Origin: Verrucomicrobia bacterium UBA1727
GTDB lineage: Bacteria; Verrucomicrobiota; Kiritimatiellia; RFP12; UBA1067
Reading direction: 5' to 3'
DNA: 19,459 nucleotides
Assembly (NCBI GenBank): GCA_002315875.1
Contig: DCIL01000042.1
Coordinates: 4,930 to 24,388, forward strand
The notes below the pieces were generated by a model. The model was not told where the DNA came from. It saw nothing but the letters and a program-made list of their open reading frames with translations, and made no database searches. Below are positions 6,826-14,603 of this stretch, piece by piece (the stretch's first letter is position 1; every line of letters starts with the position of its first letter). A program made the translations under genes and the position numbers.

Positions 6826-9301
6826 CTACGAATCCTTTCGGTGCATGTGATGTCGGCTCTTCCGGAGTGTCCGAATTCTCCCGGTCAGCGACAGATGCGG
6901 TCGGCGCAGGCGTCTTCGGATGCGAAATCTGCTTGGGAGCGTCGTCATCGTCGCCCTTTGATTGTCCGTAGCCATAGCCGTAACCATAGCCGTAGCCATA
7001 GCCGTAACCGTATTTGCCATTGACCTTCGTGCGGCCGTGCGGCGAGAAAGCGCCGGCGGACGAGATCTCGAGATCGTTGACGATGACGCCGATGATGCTC
7101 GCACCTGCCTCGGTGAGCGAACGCGTGCAATACTGGATCGGACGGAAATGCGTGCGGTCGGGACAGCACATGATGAGCACCGAATCGACGAGCACGCCGA
7201 GCGAGACGACATCGCCAATGACACCGAACGGCGGCGCGTCTACGATGATATGATCGTAGGTGGAACGCGCCCATTCGAAGAATTCGGGAACGATGGAGGA
7301 GCCGAAGATCGTCGCAGGGAAGACCCCTTCCGGCGGACGCGATACGATGACGTCAAGATTCTCATGTTCGGTACGGTTCACGAGCGTCGAGAAGTCCGGC
7401 TTTGACGAGCCATTCGCACGCTGGAGGGTATGCGAGAAACTATGCTCCTCATCGATCTCGAGGCCCCAGATTCCGGCGAGCCGCGGACGGCGAAGATCGA
7501 AGTCGACGTGCAGGACCTTGCGTCCGGACTGCGCATACGCGATCGCGAGCGAGGTCGAGGCGATGGTCTTGCCTTCACCGGGCTGAGTCGAAATGAAGAG
7601 CACGCAGTGGCTCATCGATTCGTACCGCGGCGAATCCAAGAGATTGCGAAGTCCGGCAACCGATTCGGAGAACTGCGAGTATCGATCGTACAGCAGATGC
7701 TTGGCGACATCGCGGCGGTCTTTCTTGCGCACGTGCGGAAGGACCGCGAGCACCTTGAGCGCGAGACGTCCTTCGATGTCGGAAAGGTTGACCACCGTAT
7801 CCTCGAGGTTGTCGAGCACCAGCACGAAGACGATGCCGAGCGCAAGCGAGAGCGCAATGCCGGCGCCGAAGATGATGAGCGGATTGGGCAGAATCGGCTT
7901 CGAGGGAACACTGGCGGGACGACCGACGCGGACGATTTCGTTATTCGACTCCGCCTCGATGCGCGCCTTGTTCTCGTCCAGGATGAGCCCTTCCAGCACG
8001 CGATTGGCGACACCGAACTCGGCCTCGAGCTGTCCAAGCCCCGACTCGGCGAGCACGATGCGCTGCTCGACGTTCGCAAGTTCGTTACGAAGATCTTCCT
8101 GCTTCTGTTTGAGATTGGTGAGCCGGTTGCGGGCGACGCGGAGAGTGGACCTGCCGGACAGAAGCGCACGCGCCGCGGCATCCATGAAACGCTGACGCGC
8201 GAGCTTTTCGGCCTGCTTGGCGCTGATCACCTCGGGATGACTGTCCGTGAAGGTGAACATCAGCTGCTGGCACTTCGAGTCGGCGTCCTGATAGGCACGG
8301 AACTCCTCGGCGATCTCCTGGGCACGCGGCACGCCGGAGGAGAGCGAACCGTAGCTCATCGGATCCTTCTGCACCTGGGCGAGCATCTTCTCCCATTCGA
8401 CGAGTTGCGTCTCCTCGGTCTCGATACTCAGGATGTCGCCGGTCGTCTTGGAAAGTCCCTGCTGAATGGTCTCACGCGAAGAACGGAGATTATCCACCTT
8501 GTTGGCCGTGCGGAAATTCAGCAACGACTGCGCGATCTTGTCCACCTCGCGGCGCTTGCGCTCGACGTTCGCATGGATCTGAGAGACCGCCTTGTCGCAA
8601 CGGAGCTTGTTCTCCTCATCGGTAAACGCCTCGATGGACGCGGCGTAGCTGTTGGCGAGCGCGGCGCAGAGCGCCGGCGTCTTGGAGCGAGTCGAGATCG
8701 TGATGATGCGCGAATTGCGCACCAGCTCGAGTTTGGCGCTGCCGAGAACGCCGATCAGCTCCTCGTCGGGTGAGGTCGAAGCCGGATTCGCCGCACGGTA
8801 ATGCTGAATCGATTTCGAGATTACCTTGTCGCTCTTCCAGTCGGAAATTCGAGTATTGAAAATCTCAGCATAGGAATTGCCGTAGTCCGGTGTCACTTCG
8901 GAAAGCGTACTGCGGTTCTGTCCGCCCGTGGAGCGGCGCATATCCATCGTGAACTCGCTCGTCGCCTCGTAGACAGTCGGAGAAATGCGATAGACGGCAA
9001 AGGCGATGATGAGTCCGACCAGAAGAAACACGAAGACCGAAAGCCAACGCTGGGAGATGACGCGCACCATACGCCCGATGGTGATCGTGCCGATGACCGA
9101 TCCGTCCTCATTACCGCCGCCACGAGCGCCGCCGCCGTAGCCACCGTAACCACCGTAGCCGCCGTAGCCGTACGATCCGTACGCTCCTCCGCCGTAGGTC
9201 TTGTCGGAGGCACCGTAATACATGGGCGAGGCGTTACGTCCGCCATAATACATCGGCCCCACGCCCTTACCGCCGCCATAATAAATGGGACTGTCAGCCA
9301 T
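6815..9301 (-). CDS. Polysaccharide chain-length / tyrosine autokinase (Wzz-Wzc type BY-kinase)
   Basis: Inner-membrane co-polymerase with a cytoplasmic bacterial tyrosine kinase domain that controls export and length of polysaccharide. In the 828 residues I see: a cytoplasmic N-terminal tail (1 to about 76) very rich in Tyr and Gly; a first membrane helix (about 86-105, WLSVFVFLLVGLIIAFAVY); a periplasmic Wzz domain with long helical, coiled-coil-like segments (about 230-450); a second membrane helix (about 474-496); and the kinase domain with Walker A STQPGEGKT (571-579), Walker A' VDFDLRRP (599-606) and Walker B HIIVDAPP (684-691). A YG repeat of eight units follows at 764-779, then a 49-residue acidic tail. 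The start at 9301 is chosen over an ATG at 9307 because AAAGG lies eight bases upstream of the former and only two of the latter. It overlaps the genes on both sides. Confidence 0.93.
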   Translation of the reverse strand: MADSPIYYGGGKGVGPMYYGGRNASPMYYGASDKTYGGGAYGSYGYGGYGGYGGYGGGARGGGNEDGSVIGTITIGRMVRVISQRWLSVFVFLLVGLIIAFAVYRISPTVYEATSEFTMDMRRSTGGQNRSTLSEVTPDYGNSYAEIFNTRISDWKSDKVISKSIQHYRAANPASTSPDEELIGVLGSAKLELVRNSRIITISTRSKTPALCAALANSYAASIEAFTDEENKLRCDKAVSQIHANVERKRREVDKIAQSLLNFRTANKVDNLRSSRETIQQGLSKTTGDILSIETEETQLVEWEKMLAQVQKDPMSYGSLSSGVPRAQEIAEEFRAYQDADSKCQQLMFTFTDSHPEVISAKQAEKLARQRFMDAAARALLSGRSTLRVARNRLTNLKQKQEDLRNELANVEQRIVLAESGLGQLEAEFGVANRVLEGLILDENKARIEAESNNEIVRVGRPASVPSKPILPNPLIIFGAGIALSLALGIVFVLVLDNLEDTVVNLSDIEGRLALKVLAVLPHVRKKDRRDVAKHLLYDRYSQFSESVAGLRNLLDSPRYESMSHCVLFISTQPGEGKTIASTSLAIAYAQSGRKVLHVDFDLRRPRLAGIWGLEIDEEHSFSHTLQRANGSSKPDFSTLVNRTEHENLDVIVSRPPEGVFPATIFGSSIVPEFFEWARSTYDHIIVDAPPFGVIGDVVSLGVLVDSVLIMCCPDRTHFRPIQYCTRSLTEAGASIIGVIVNDLEISSAGAFSPHGRTKVNGKYGYGYGYGYGYGYGYGQSKGDDDDAPKQISHPKTPAPTASVADRENSDTPEEPTSHAPKGFVDEE
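6965..7012 (-). repeat. Eight Tyr-Gly codon pairs at the kinase C-terminus
   Basis: Eight direct TAY-GGN pairs encode (YG)x8. The tyrosine codon alternates between TAC and TAT in much of the array, giving a 12-base sub-period, and the glycine codons vary, so it is not a perfect simple repeat. It is the expected autophosphorylation cluster of the BY-kinase, though it lies 49 residues before the end rather than at the end. Confidence 0.85.
9128..9289 (-). repeat. Tyr/Gly-rich repeats at the kinase N-terminus
   Basis: This part of the kinase gene encodes three copies of P-(I/M)-Y-Y-G at intervals of about 10-11 residues (PIYYGGG, PMYYGGR, PMYYGAS), then a YGG-rich run with YGGYGGYGGG. Thirteen tyrosines fall in about 50 residues, all before the first membrane helix and therefore predicted cytoplasmic. 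Confidence 0.85.
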
Positions 9302-10649
9302 TGCCATTACCTTTCAAGCGGACCGACGCCACGGACACCGCCGCCATCGTTCCGGAAATGATGAGAACATCCGCCCGCAGCAGCGAGCATCCAAAAAAGG
9401 AAATCACGATCAAATACAAAATGACGAGCGGCAACAGCGCGACCGCAGGCGGTTGGACCGCCTTCACGGATATTCCCGGCAACAGCCGACGAAGCCAGAG
9501 TATTACAAGCGTCAGCGCGGGAAGCGCGATCATGACCATGCCGATCAGCCCGCGCTCCGCGACCAGTTGCAGGAATCCGCTGGCAACGGAAACCGCTCCC
9601 GTCGGCAGGTGCATCCAGAGTTCGGGGGTCGCCTCGAAACGGACGAGATACGGGAAGGCGCCGAGTCCACACCCGCACCACGGCGAGTTCATCCAACCAT
9701 GCATCGCCAGCGACGAAAGCATCGTCCCCGCCTCATCCGTACGCAGAAGCACTGCGCCGAGGTCTCCAAGCGCGGCAAAACGTCCGCGAATCGCCCCTTG
9801 CGATATGAACCCTCCAGCCAGCAGCAGGAGCAATCCCACGGACACGAAATAGACGATCAGCACCTTCAGTTCCATCGCGTGCCCGACCGCGAACTTCGAG
9901 TAAAGCACTACGGCGATCAACATGACGAAGCCAATCGCAAGAAACGCCGCGAGTTCGAACGGCGTCGAATAGACGAGTGCACCGACGAAAGTCCCTCCGC
10001 ACCCCACCACCGATAACGGCAACGCCTTGAGCCAACCTTCCTCAAAAACAGAATTGAGCGCCACGAGTCCACCCAAATGCGCAAGCGCAAAGGCCGGTCC
10101 CACATGGAAATCACCGGACACCTTGACGCCCAGCATGCAGAAAACAATCGCAGCGGCCCCCGCCATGAACGAAAGCGCCAACGAGAATACGCCGCCCGAC
10201 GTTTCACCCAAGGCGAAAACCGCCCCCGTCACCACCACCATCACCGCAACCGAGGCGGCAAGCGGAAGATATCCCGCGCCCTCAACCGAGGCCGGCAAAT
10301 ACTGAAACTTCGGCAAGGTCACCTCCCAATTGCCGGCGTCTGCCACGTAACGAAGCGCGATGCCGTCATTGATGCACCGCAATCCGGCGACGATCGCGAC
10401 GACCACCAACAACCAGGTCAGCGGACTTGTAACAAGAGCCGATGCCAGACGCCGACGTGCGTCATGCGCCGCCTCAAGCCGATGTGACGTCGGCTCCATG
10501 ATCATCCACACGAACGAGATCATGGAAAGCCACAGCAGAACGTTCGCAATGACGTTTTCAGGAAGAAACGGAAATAGGACAAGCGGCGCGACCGCCAAGA
10601 AGGCAAGATGCGCCGCAAGCGAATAGCTAGCGATGAACTTCTGGATCAC
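9294..10649 (-). CDS. O-antigen ligase / Wzy-like polysaccharide polymerase, polytopic membrane protein
   Basis: A 451-residue inner-membrane protein with about ten or more hydrophobic segments, the pattern of the Wzy/WaaL superfamily, which polymerises undecaprenyl-linked repeat units or transfers glycan to an acceptor. The large periplasmic loop lies between residues of about 290 and 360 and contains MNSPWCGCGLGAFPYLV. It is followed by ASGFLQLVAERGLIGMV, matching the conserved NxxLxxLAExGxxG signature after the loop, although the usual H/N is replaced. The start codon is GTG at 10649, two bases after the barrel gene's stop; no well-spaced strong ribosome site is seen, so coupling is likely. 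The stop overlaps the kinase start. The sequence cannot separate polymerase from ligase; the position beside a Wzc-type kinase favours polymerase. Confidence 0.8.
   Translation of the reverse strand: MIQKFIASYSLAAHLAFLAVAPLVLFPFLPENVIANVLLWLSMISFVWMIMEPTSHRLEAAHDARRRLASALVTSPLTWLLVVVAIVAGLRCINDGIALRYVADAGNWEVTLPKFQYLPASVEGAGYLPLAASVAVMVVVTGAVFALGETSGGVFSLALSFMAGAAAIVFCMLGVKVSGDFHVGPAFALAHLGGLVALNSVFEEGWLKALPLSVVGCGGTFVGALVYSTPFELAAFLAIGFVMLIAVVLYSKFAVGHAMELKVLIVYFVSVGLLLLLAGGFISQGAIRGRFAALGDLGAVLLRTDEAGTMLSSLAMHGWMNSPWCGCGLGAFPYLVRFEATPELWMHLPTGAVSVASGFLQLVAERGLIGMVMIALPALTLVILWLRRLLPGISVKAVQPPAVALLPLVILYLIVISFFGCSLLRADVLIISGTMAAVSVASVRLKGNGNG
9310..9314 (-). promoter_or_regulatory. Ribosome binding site that decides the kinase start
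   Basis: AAAGG on the minus strand lies eight bases before the ATG at 9301 and only two bases before the ATG at 9307. The spacing favours 9301, which gives an N-terminus of MADSPIYYGG. Confidence 0.55.
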
Positions 10650-10651
10650 CT

Positions 10652-11890
10652 TCAGTAACTCAGCCGCACGCCGACCGTCGCACGCCAGCGATCGTAATCA
10701 TAAAAACCATTCGCCCGTTCAGATTCGCTGTTCCACGAACGCTGATATTCGCCATAGCAGAACAGAGAGAAGAACCGATTCAGGGTGTAGTTGAGACCAA
10801 GGCGGCAGGTTGCAACATCGAGATCATAATCGCGCGAGGAATCTTTGCCAACGCGCTCGTGAGTCTCATGACGGTAGGTCAGGTCGAGAGTCGCACGAAG
10901 TTTGCCGCGGACGAGCGACTTGGCCAGGCCCCACGACACCGCATCGACGCGCGAGCGAGAACTGAGCTCACGTTCGGACGGCTGATAGTACGAGGTTCCC
11001 AGAAGCATCATGTTCCACGTTTCGCCAATCTTCCAGCTGCCGGAAAGCGTATAGACGAAGCCGTTGTCCGACGAACCGCCGGTGCCGCCGTAGCGGAACT
11101 GGCTCCAGCCGGCGAGCGCGCGGTACGAGATGCGCTCGGTCATATAGGAGCCGAGACCGCCCTGAACCGTGAAACCATGAGAATTGTCACCGAGACTGGA
11201 CATCGAAGTGTTGTCTTGGCGATAACCCTGATAGCCGCCGGCAACCAGGAAGTCCGTCCACGGAGACGGCGCATAGCCGGCCTCAATGCCCACCTGCCAA
11301 CGCTGCCAGCCGTAGAGCGCAGAGGTGCTGCCGCTCTTGTCGTTATCGTAATTGAGATAATAGTAGCTCGCGTTCACGTCACCGTGGAAATGCTCGTTGA
11401 AGCGGCGCTGAATAGCACCCTGAACCGTAAGCTGATCGCGATCGGCGGTGTAGCCGCGACCACCGGGCTGAATGATGTCGTCGGACATCGTGATGCGCTG
11501 ATAGCTTTCGGAGAGCATCAGCGTCCACCCCTTGGAAGCGCCCTGCGAATCGGACCAGTTCCAACGCAACGTCTCGCCGTAGCTGTGCTGGTTGTGATTG
11601 TTCACATTCTCGCCCTTGCAATAGGCGTGGTAATTGTAGAAGCCGTCGAGAAGCACGGACCAGTTATCCGCCCGATAGTCGAGCGCCAAAACCGGACTGA
11701 TGGTCCACATCACATCACTGTTGCTGCCACTGTGGCGACCGCCGACATTGGAATCGAAGGTCGCGGACGCGGACACGTACGGACGGAGGGTCATGCGCTG
11801 ACCGATCTTGATGCCCGTCGGACGATCCAGGGTTTCAGCGGACACTACCGCCGCGGACATCACCGCAATGATAAAAAATAGATTTCTCAT
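10652..11890 (-). CDS. Outer-membrane beta-barrel protein of the polysaccharide export module
   Basis: A 412-residue protein with a signal peptide (MRNLFFIIAVMSAAVVSA, cleavage likely after the second ASA/VSA-type alanine). The mature part alternates polar and aromatic/hydrophobic residues in many short strands: LRPYVSASATFDSNVGG, LLDGFYNYHAY, DVNASYYYLNYDND, TCRLGLNYTLNRFFSLFCYGEY. It ends RATVGVRLSY with a terminal aromatic residue, as outer-membrane barrels recognised by the Bam machinery do. The overall look is that of the BBP2-type barrels found in exopolysaccharide clusters. The ATG at 11890 has AGGAG about ten bases upstream. It sits between the Wza-like gene and the polymerase, so a role as outer-membrane exit pore or barrel partner of the lipoprotein is inferred. 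I cannot rule out a secretion-unrelated porin. Confidence 0.82.
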   Translation of the reverse strand: MRNLFFIIAVMSAAVVSAETLDRPTGIKIGQRMTLRPYVSASATFDSNVGGRHSGSNSDVMWTISPVLALDYRADNWSVLLDGFYNYHAYCKGENVNNHNQHSYGETLRWNWSDSQGASKGWTLMLSESYQRITMSDDIIQPGGRGYTADRDQLTVQGAIQRRFNEHFHGDVNASYYYLNYDNDKSGSTSALYGWQRWQVGIEAGYAPSPWTDFLVAGGYQGYRQDNTSMSSLGDNSHGFTVQGGLGSYMTERISYRALAGWSQFRYGGTGGSSDNGFVYTLSGSWKIGETWNMMLLGTSYYQPSERELSSRSRVDAVSWGLAKSLVRGKLRATLDLTYRHETHERVGKDSSRDYDLDVATCRLGLNYTLNRFFSLFCYGEYQRSWNSESERANGFYDYDRWRATVGVRLSY

Positions 11891-11910
11891 TTTACTACAC
11901 TCCTACAAAA

Positions 11911-12852
11911 TCAAATGCCGGTCGTCTGGTACTGATAACCACCCGGCTCCGCCTCCTGCTTAGAAGGTACGACAGCGTTGACACCGCCGTTGCCGAGGTT
12001 CGGAAGCTCATAGACGATCGGACTCTGTACCGCGTCGACCACCGGATTGGCCTCACCCGCGGTAAGCAGCTTGTCGGTATTCGCACCGGAAAGGTCGGCG
12101 AGCACCGATTCAAAGGTCTGAGGACCGGCAATACGCAGAACCATCTCGACGACCGGACGCGAAACATCACCGTCGGCCACGCCAAGCATCGGCTCGTAGC
12201 TCTTGTTCTCGCTGCTCGCCAACGCCGCCGGGAACCACTCGTTGGACGCTTTCTCGCGAACCGACTCCGGAAGCGTCGCCACCGCGGCCTTTTGAATTTC
12301 GGGCGTCGCGCTGTTGGACGCCTTGACCATCATCAGCGCGGCAAAGCCGGCACGGACTCCGCCGTCCTCAGCGGTCTCGAGCCGCGCATTGACCGTCTTC
12401 ATGACATTTTCGACAATCTTGATGAAGCGCTCGTCAGTATAAGTGACCTTCGGATTCGCCGCACGGTTGAAGACATTCTCGGCAAGCGACTCGGTAATCA
12501 CCGGCAACGAACCCACCGGCACCACGGCATAGGCCTCGGCAACGACCTCGGTGACATTACCCTTCGCGGCTCCTTCAATCGCCCCGCGAGTGGCATTGAG
12601 ATACATCGCCGTGTGCTCCTCGGGCGAACCCGGAAGCTTGGAGATCGCCCCCATGACCTCGGAAACGAACTTCAGCTGATCGGCAGCGGAAAGAGTCTTC
12701 ATCACTGCAGTCATAACCTTCTTGTCCTGCGCCGCGCCCTGAATCTTCGCACGCGCCGCTACCAACGCCGCCGAGGCATTGGCTTCGGCATTCTCCGCCG
12801 CAAACGCCCCCAGCGTCACCGCCGCAAACGCCAACATCAACAGTTTCTTCAT
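11911..12852 (-). CDS. Exported protein of unknown function within the polysaccharide export operon
   Basis: I do not recognise this 313-residue protein. It has a clean signal peptide (MKKLLMLAFAAVTLGAFA, cleavage before AENAEA), so it is periplasmic or secreted; there is no lipobox and no later membrane segment. Most of the mature part (about 25-230) is Ala/Glu/Val-rich and looks helical, with recurring short segments such as KVMTAVMKTLSAADQLKF and ERFIKIVENVMKTVNARLE. This may be an alpha-helical repeat. The last 60 residues are different: Gly/Asn/Pro-rich, ending PGGYQYQTTGI. The start has AAGGA about ten bases upstream. It is 29 bases after the Wza-like gene and 20 before the barrel gene, so it should be co-transcribed with the export apparatus and may be a periplasmic adaptor (inference). 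Confidence 0.75.
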   Translation of the reverse strand: MKKLLMLAFAAVTLGAFAAENAEANASAALVAARAKIQGAAQDKKVMTAVMKTLSAADQLKFVSEVMGAISKLPGSPEEHTAMYLNATRGAIEGAAKGNVTEVVAEAYAVVPVGSLPVITESLAENVFNRAANPKVTYTDERFIKIVENVMKTVNARLETAEDGGVRAGFAALMMVKASNSATPEIQKAAVATLPESVREKASNEWFPAALASSENKSYEPMLGVADGDVSRPVVEMVLRIAGPQTFESVLADLSGANTDKLLTAGEANPVVDAVQSPIVYELPNLGNGGVNAVVPSKQEAEPGGYQYQTTGI

Positions 12853-12881
12853 GATAGCACTTCCTTTCCTAACAACCTAAA

Positions 12882-13559
12882 TCAATACCAGGTCTCCGGC
12901 ACCCAGACGACATCGCCCGCCCTGAGCGGCATATCCTTGTCGACACGCCCGTCCTTGCCGATTTCCTTGATGTTTACAGTATAACGCGTCTGGTTACCGT
13001 CCTTGTCGCACCGCGTGACACGAATGGACGACTTGTCGGCGAACTGCTTGCAACCGCCGGCCATCTGCAGAACCTTGGTAACCGTAAGATCCATCGTCGG
13101 CGGCATGTTCACAGGCCCGGGATTCCCCACCTCGCCAAGTACGGTCACCGTGCCCCACGGGCTCACGCCCTTGCCGTCATACGGAGCAAAGGTGACAGTG
13201 ACCATCGGCTGCTTGTAGTAGACCCCATAGGCCTTGACGAGCTTCTGACGAAGCGCGTCAAGCGTAAGCCCATCGCAATGAATCGGCTCCTGCAAAAGAA
13301 GCGGAAGCGTAACATCACCCGCCTGATCAACCAACACGTTCATCGTTGTCGGCGGCGCGGCAACCGTACCAACCTGGACAATCAGCTGAATTCCAGGACG
13401 AATCCGAGGACCTTCCCACCACGTCGCCACCACGGTGGAATCGACTTGTTCCTTCTTGCCAAAGGAATCAGAAATCGATTCGCAACCGCAGATAACCGCG
13501 GCAATGAGCATTAACATCAGCACCTTCAAGGCCGATTCTCTAAAATGACTTTTCAACAT
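12882..13559 (-). CDS. Short Wza-like polysaccharide export lipoprotein
   Basis: Outer-membrane-associated polysaccharide export protein of 225 residues. Basic residues and a hydrophobic stretch lead to V-I-C-G-C, so C26 is the probable lipidated residue. A Poly_export domain follows (RIRPGIQLIVQV ... GDVTLPLLLQEPIHCDGLTLDALRQKL ... YYKQPMVTVTF), then one SLBB domain (VTVLGEVGNPGPVNMPP ... TVTKVLQMAGG ... DKSSIRVTR), ending AGDVVWVPETWY. Full Wza (about 380 residues) has further domains and a C-terminal amphipathic helix forming the outer-membrane pore; these are absent. The barrel protein two genes on may supply the pore (inference). The ATG at 13559 is preferred to an in-frame TTG three codons upstream. 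There is no ribosome site, and the promoter ends nine bases before this ATG. Confidence 0.88.
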   Translation of the reverse strand: MLKSHFRESALKVLMLMLIAAVICGCESISDSFGKKEQVDSTVVATWWEGPRIRPGIQLIVQVGTVAAPPTTMNVLVDQAGDVTLPLLLQEPIHCDGLTLDALRQKLVKAYGVYYKQPMVTVTFAPYDGKGVSPWGTVTVLGEVGNPGPVNMPPTMDLTVTKVLQMAGGCKQFADKSSIRVTRCDKDGNQTRYTVNIKEIGKDGRVDKDMPLRAGDVVWVPETWY

Positions 13560-13568
13560 TCGCGACAA

Positions 13569-13597
13569 ATTATACTAAATCCCTTTGCGATAGTCAA
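13569..13597 (-). promoter_or_regulatory. Strong sigma70-type promoter of the export operon
   Basis: On the minus strand TTGACT (13592-13597) and a perfect TATAAT (13569-13574) are separated by 17 bases. The -35 box contains the TGA stop codon of the preceding UDP-xylose synthase gene. Only nine bases separate the -10 box from the ATG at 13559, so the message is predicted to have a leader of about 0-3 bases. Confidence 0.8.
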
Positions 13598-14601
13598 CTT
13601 GACAAGCCGCTGAAATAGGCGATGGTACGATCGAGTCCGACATCGAGCGGAATCTTCGGCTCCCAGCCGAGAAGCTCCTTCGCCAGCGTGATGTCGGGCT
13701 TGCGCTTCTTGGGATCATCCCCCGGAAGCGGTTTCATGACCAGTCTTGATTTCGACTGCGGCATCTTCTGAAGCGTCTTCTCCGCCAACTCCCGAATGGT
13801 GTACTCACCGGGATTGCCGGTGTTGATGACCGGAATGCACGGACGGCCCGGCTTGCCGAAAAACTCCCGGAGGACCGCCTTGTCCAAGGCCATATACTTC
13901 ATGAACGCCTCGATGAGATCGTCGCAATACTGGAAGGAGCGAGTCTGGGAACCGTCCCCGTAAATGGTGATGTCCTCATTGCGCAAGGCCTGCATGATGA
14001 AGTTGGAGATGACGCGTCCGTCCTGCGGATGCATTCTGGGACCGTAGGTGTTGAAGATACGGACCATCCGCACGTCGGTGTCGAACTCGCGTATGTAGTC
14101 CGCCGCCAGCGTCTCCGCCACCCGCTTGCCCTCGTCATAGCAACTGCGGATGCCAATGGTGTTAACGTTGCCCCAGTAGCCTTCGACCTGCGGATGCACC
14201 ACGGGATCGCCGTAGATCTCGCTCGTCGAGGCATGAAGAAGCGTCGCCCCGCAACGCTTGGCAAGTTCCAGGCAGTTGAGCATTCCGAGAAAGCTCGTGC
14301 GCGTCGTGAAAAGCGGCCGCGCCTGATAATGGACGGGACTCGCCGGACACGCCAGATTGTAGATCTCGTCAAACCGCGGCACCTTGCCGTCCCGATTTTT
14401 CAGCGTCGCCTCCAGATCGGCAACATCACCTTCAACGAAGAAAAACCGCTCGTTCGCCTCAAGATGAGCGATATTGCGCCTGCTGCCCGTATAGAGATTG
14501 TCATAAGCAACGACAACGCAGTTCTCGCTCAAAAGGCGCTCGCAAAGATGGCTGCCCAGAAAACCGGCCCCGCCGGTTACCAAAACTGTTTTCAAGTACA
14601 T
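13594..14601 (-). CDS. UDP-glucuronate decarboxylase (UDP-xylose synthase)
   Basis: Converts UDP-glucuronate to UDP-xylose with bound NAD; cytoplasmic, extended short-chain dehydrogenase family. The 335 residues carry the complete signature set: TGGAGFLGSHL (9-19), LACPASPVHYQ (83-93), STSEIYGDP (125-133), SCYDEGKR with the catalytic Tyr/Lys (153-160), RIFNTYGPRMHPQDGRVISNF and YGDGSQTRSFQY. The ACPASP and GPRMHP motifs separate it from the 4,6-dehydratases and epimerases. The ATG at 14601 follows the surface-protein stop by two bases and has no ribosome site of its own, so translation is probably coupled. UDP-glucose dehydrogenase, which makes its substrate, is not in the window. The 3' end overlaps the export-operon promoter. 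Confidence 0.94.
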   Translation of the reverse strand: MYLKTVLVTGGAGFLGSHLCERLLSENCVVVAYDNLYTGSRRNIAHLEANERFFFVEGDVADLEATLKNRDGKVPRFDEIYNLACPASPVHYQARPLFTTRTSFLGMLNCLELAKRCGATLLHASTSEIYGDPVVHPQVEGYWGNVNTIGIRSCYDEGKRVAETLAADYIREFDTDVRMVRIFNTYGPRMHPQDGRVISNFIMQALRNEDITIYGDGSQTRSFQYCDDLIEAFMKYMALDKAVLREFFGKPGRPCIPVINTGNPGEYTIRELAEKTLQKMPQSKSRLVMKPLPGDDPKKRKPDITLAKELLGWEPKIPLDVGLDRTIAYFSGLSS

Positions 14602-14603
14602 GC

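Noticed and set aside
6965..7012. CRISPR-like or simple tandem repeat
   Set aside because: The repeat is in-frame coding for Tyr-Gly pairs at the position expected for a BY-kinase tyrosine cluster; there are no spacers.
5758..7023. 421-codon plus-strand open frame across rfbB and the end of the kinase gene
   Set aside because: It lies antisense to two confidently identified genes, crosses their boundary and resembles no family.
7430..8773. 447-codon plus-strand open frame opposite the kinase gene
   Set aside because: Antisense shadow of the Wzz/BY-kinase coding sequence; Arg/Glu/Asp-rich composition is typical of such shadows.
13520..13530. Alternative downstream start for the Wza-like gene, with AAGG upstream
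   Set aside because: It would leave a signal peptide of about 12 residues with no basic N-region; the ATG at 13559 gives a normal lipoprotein signal.
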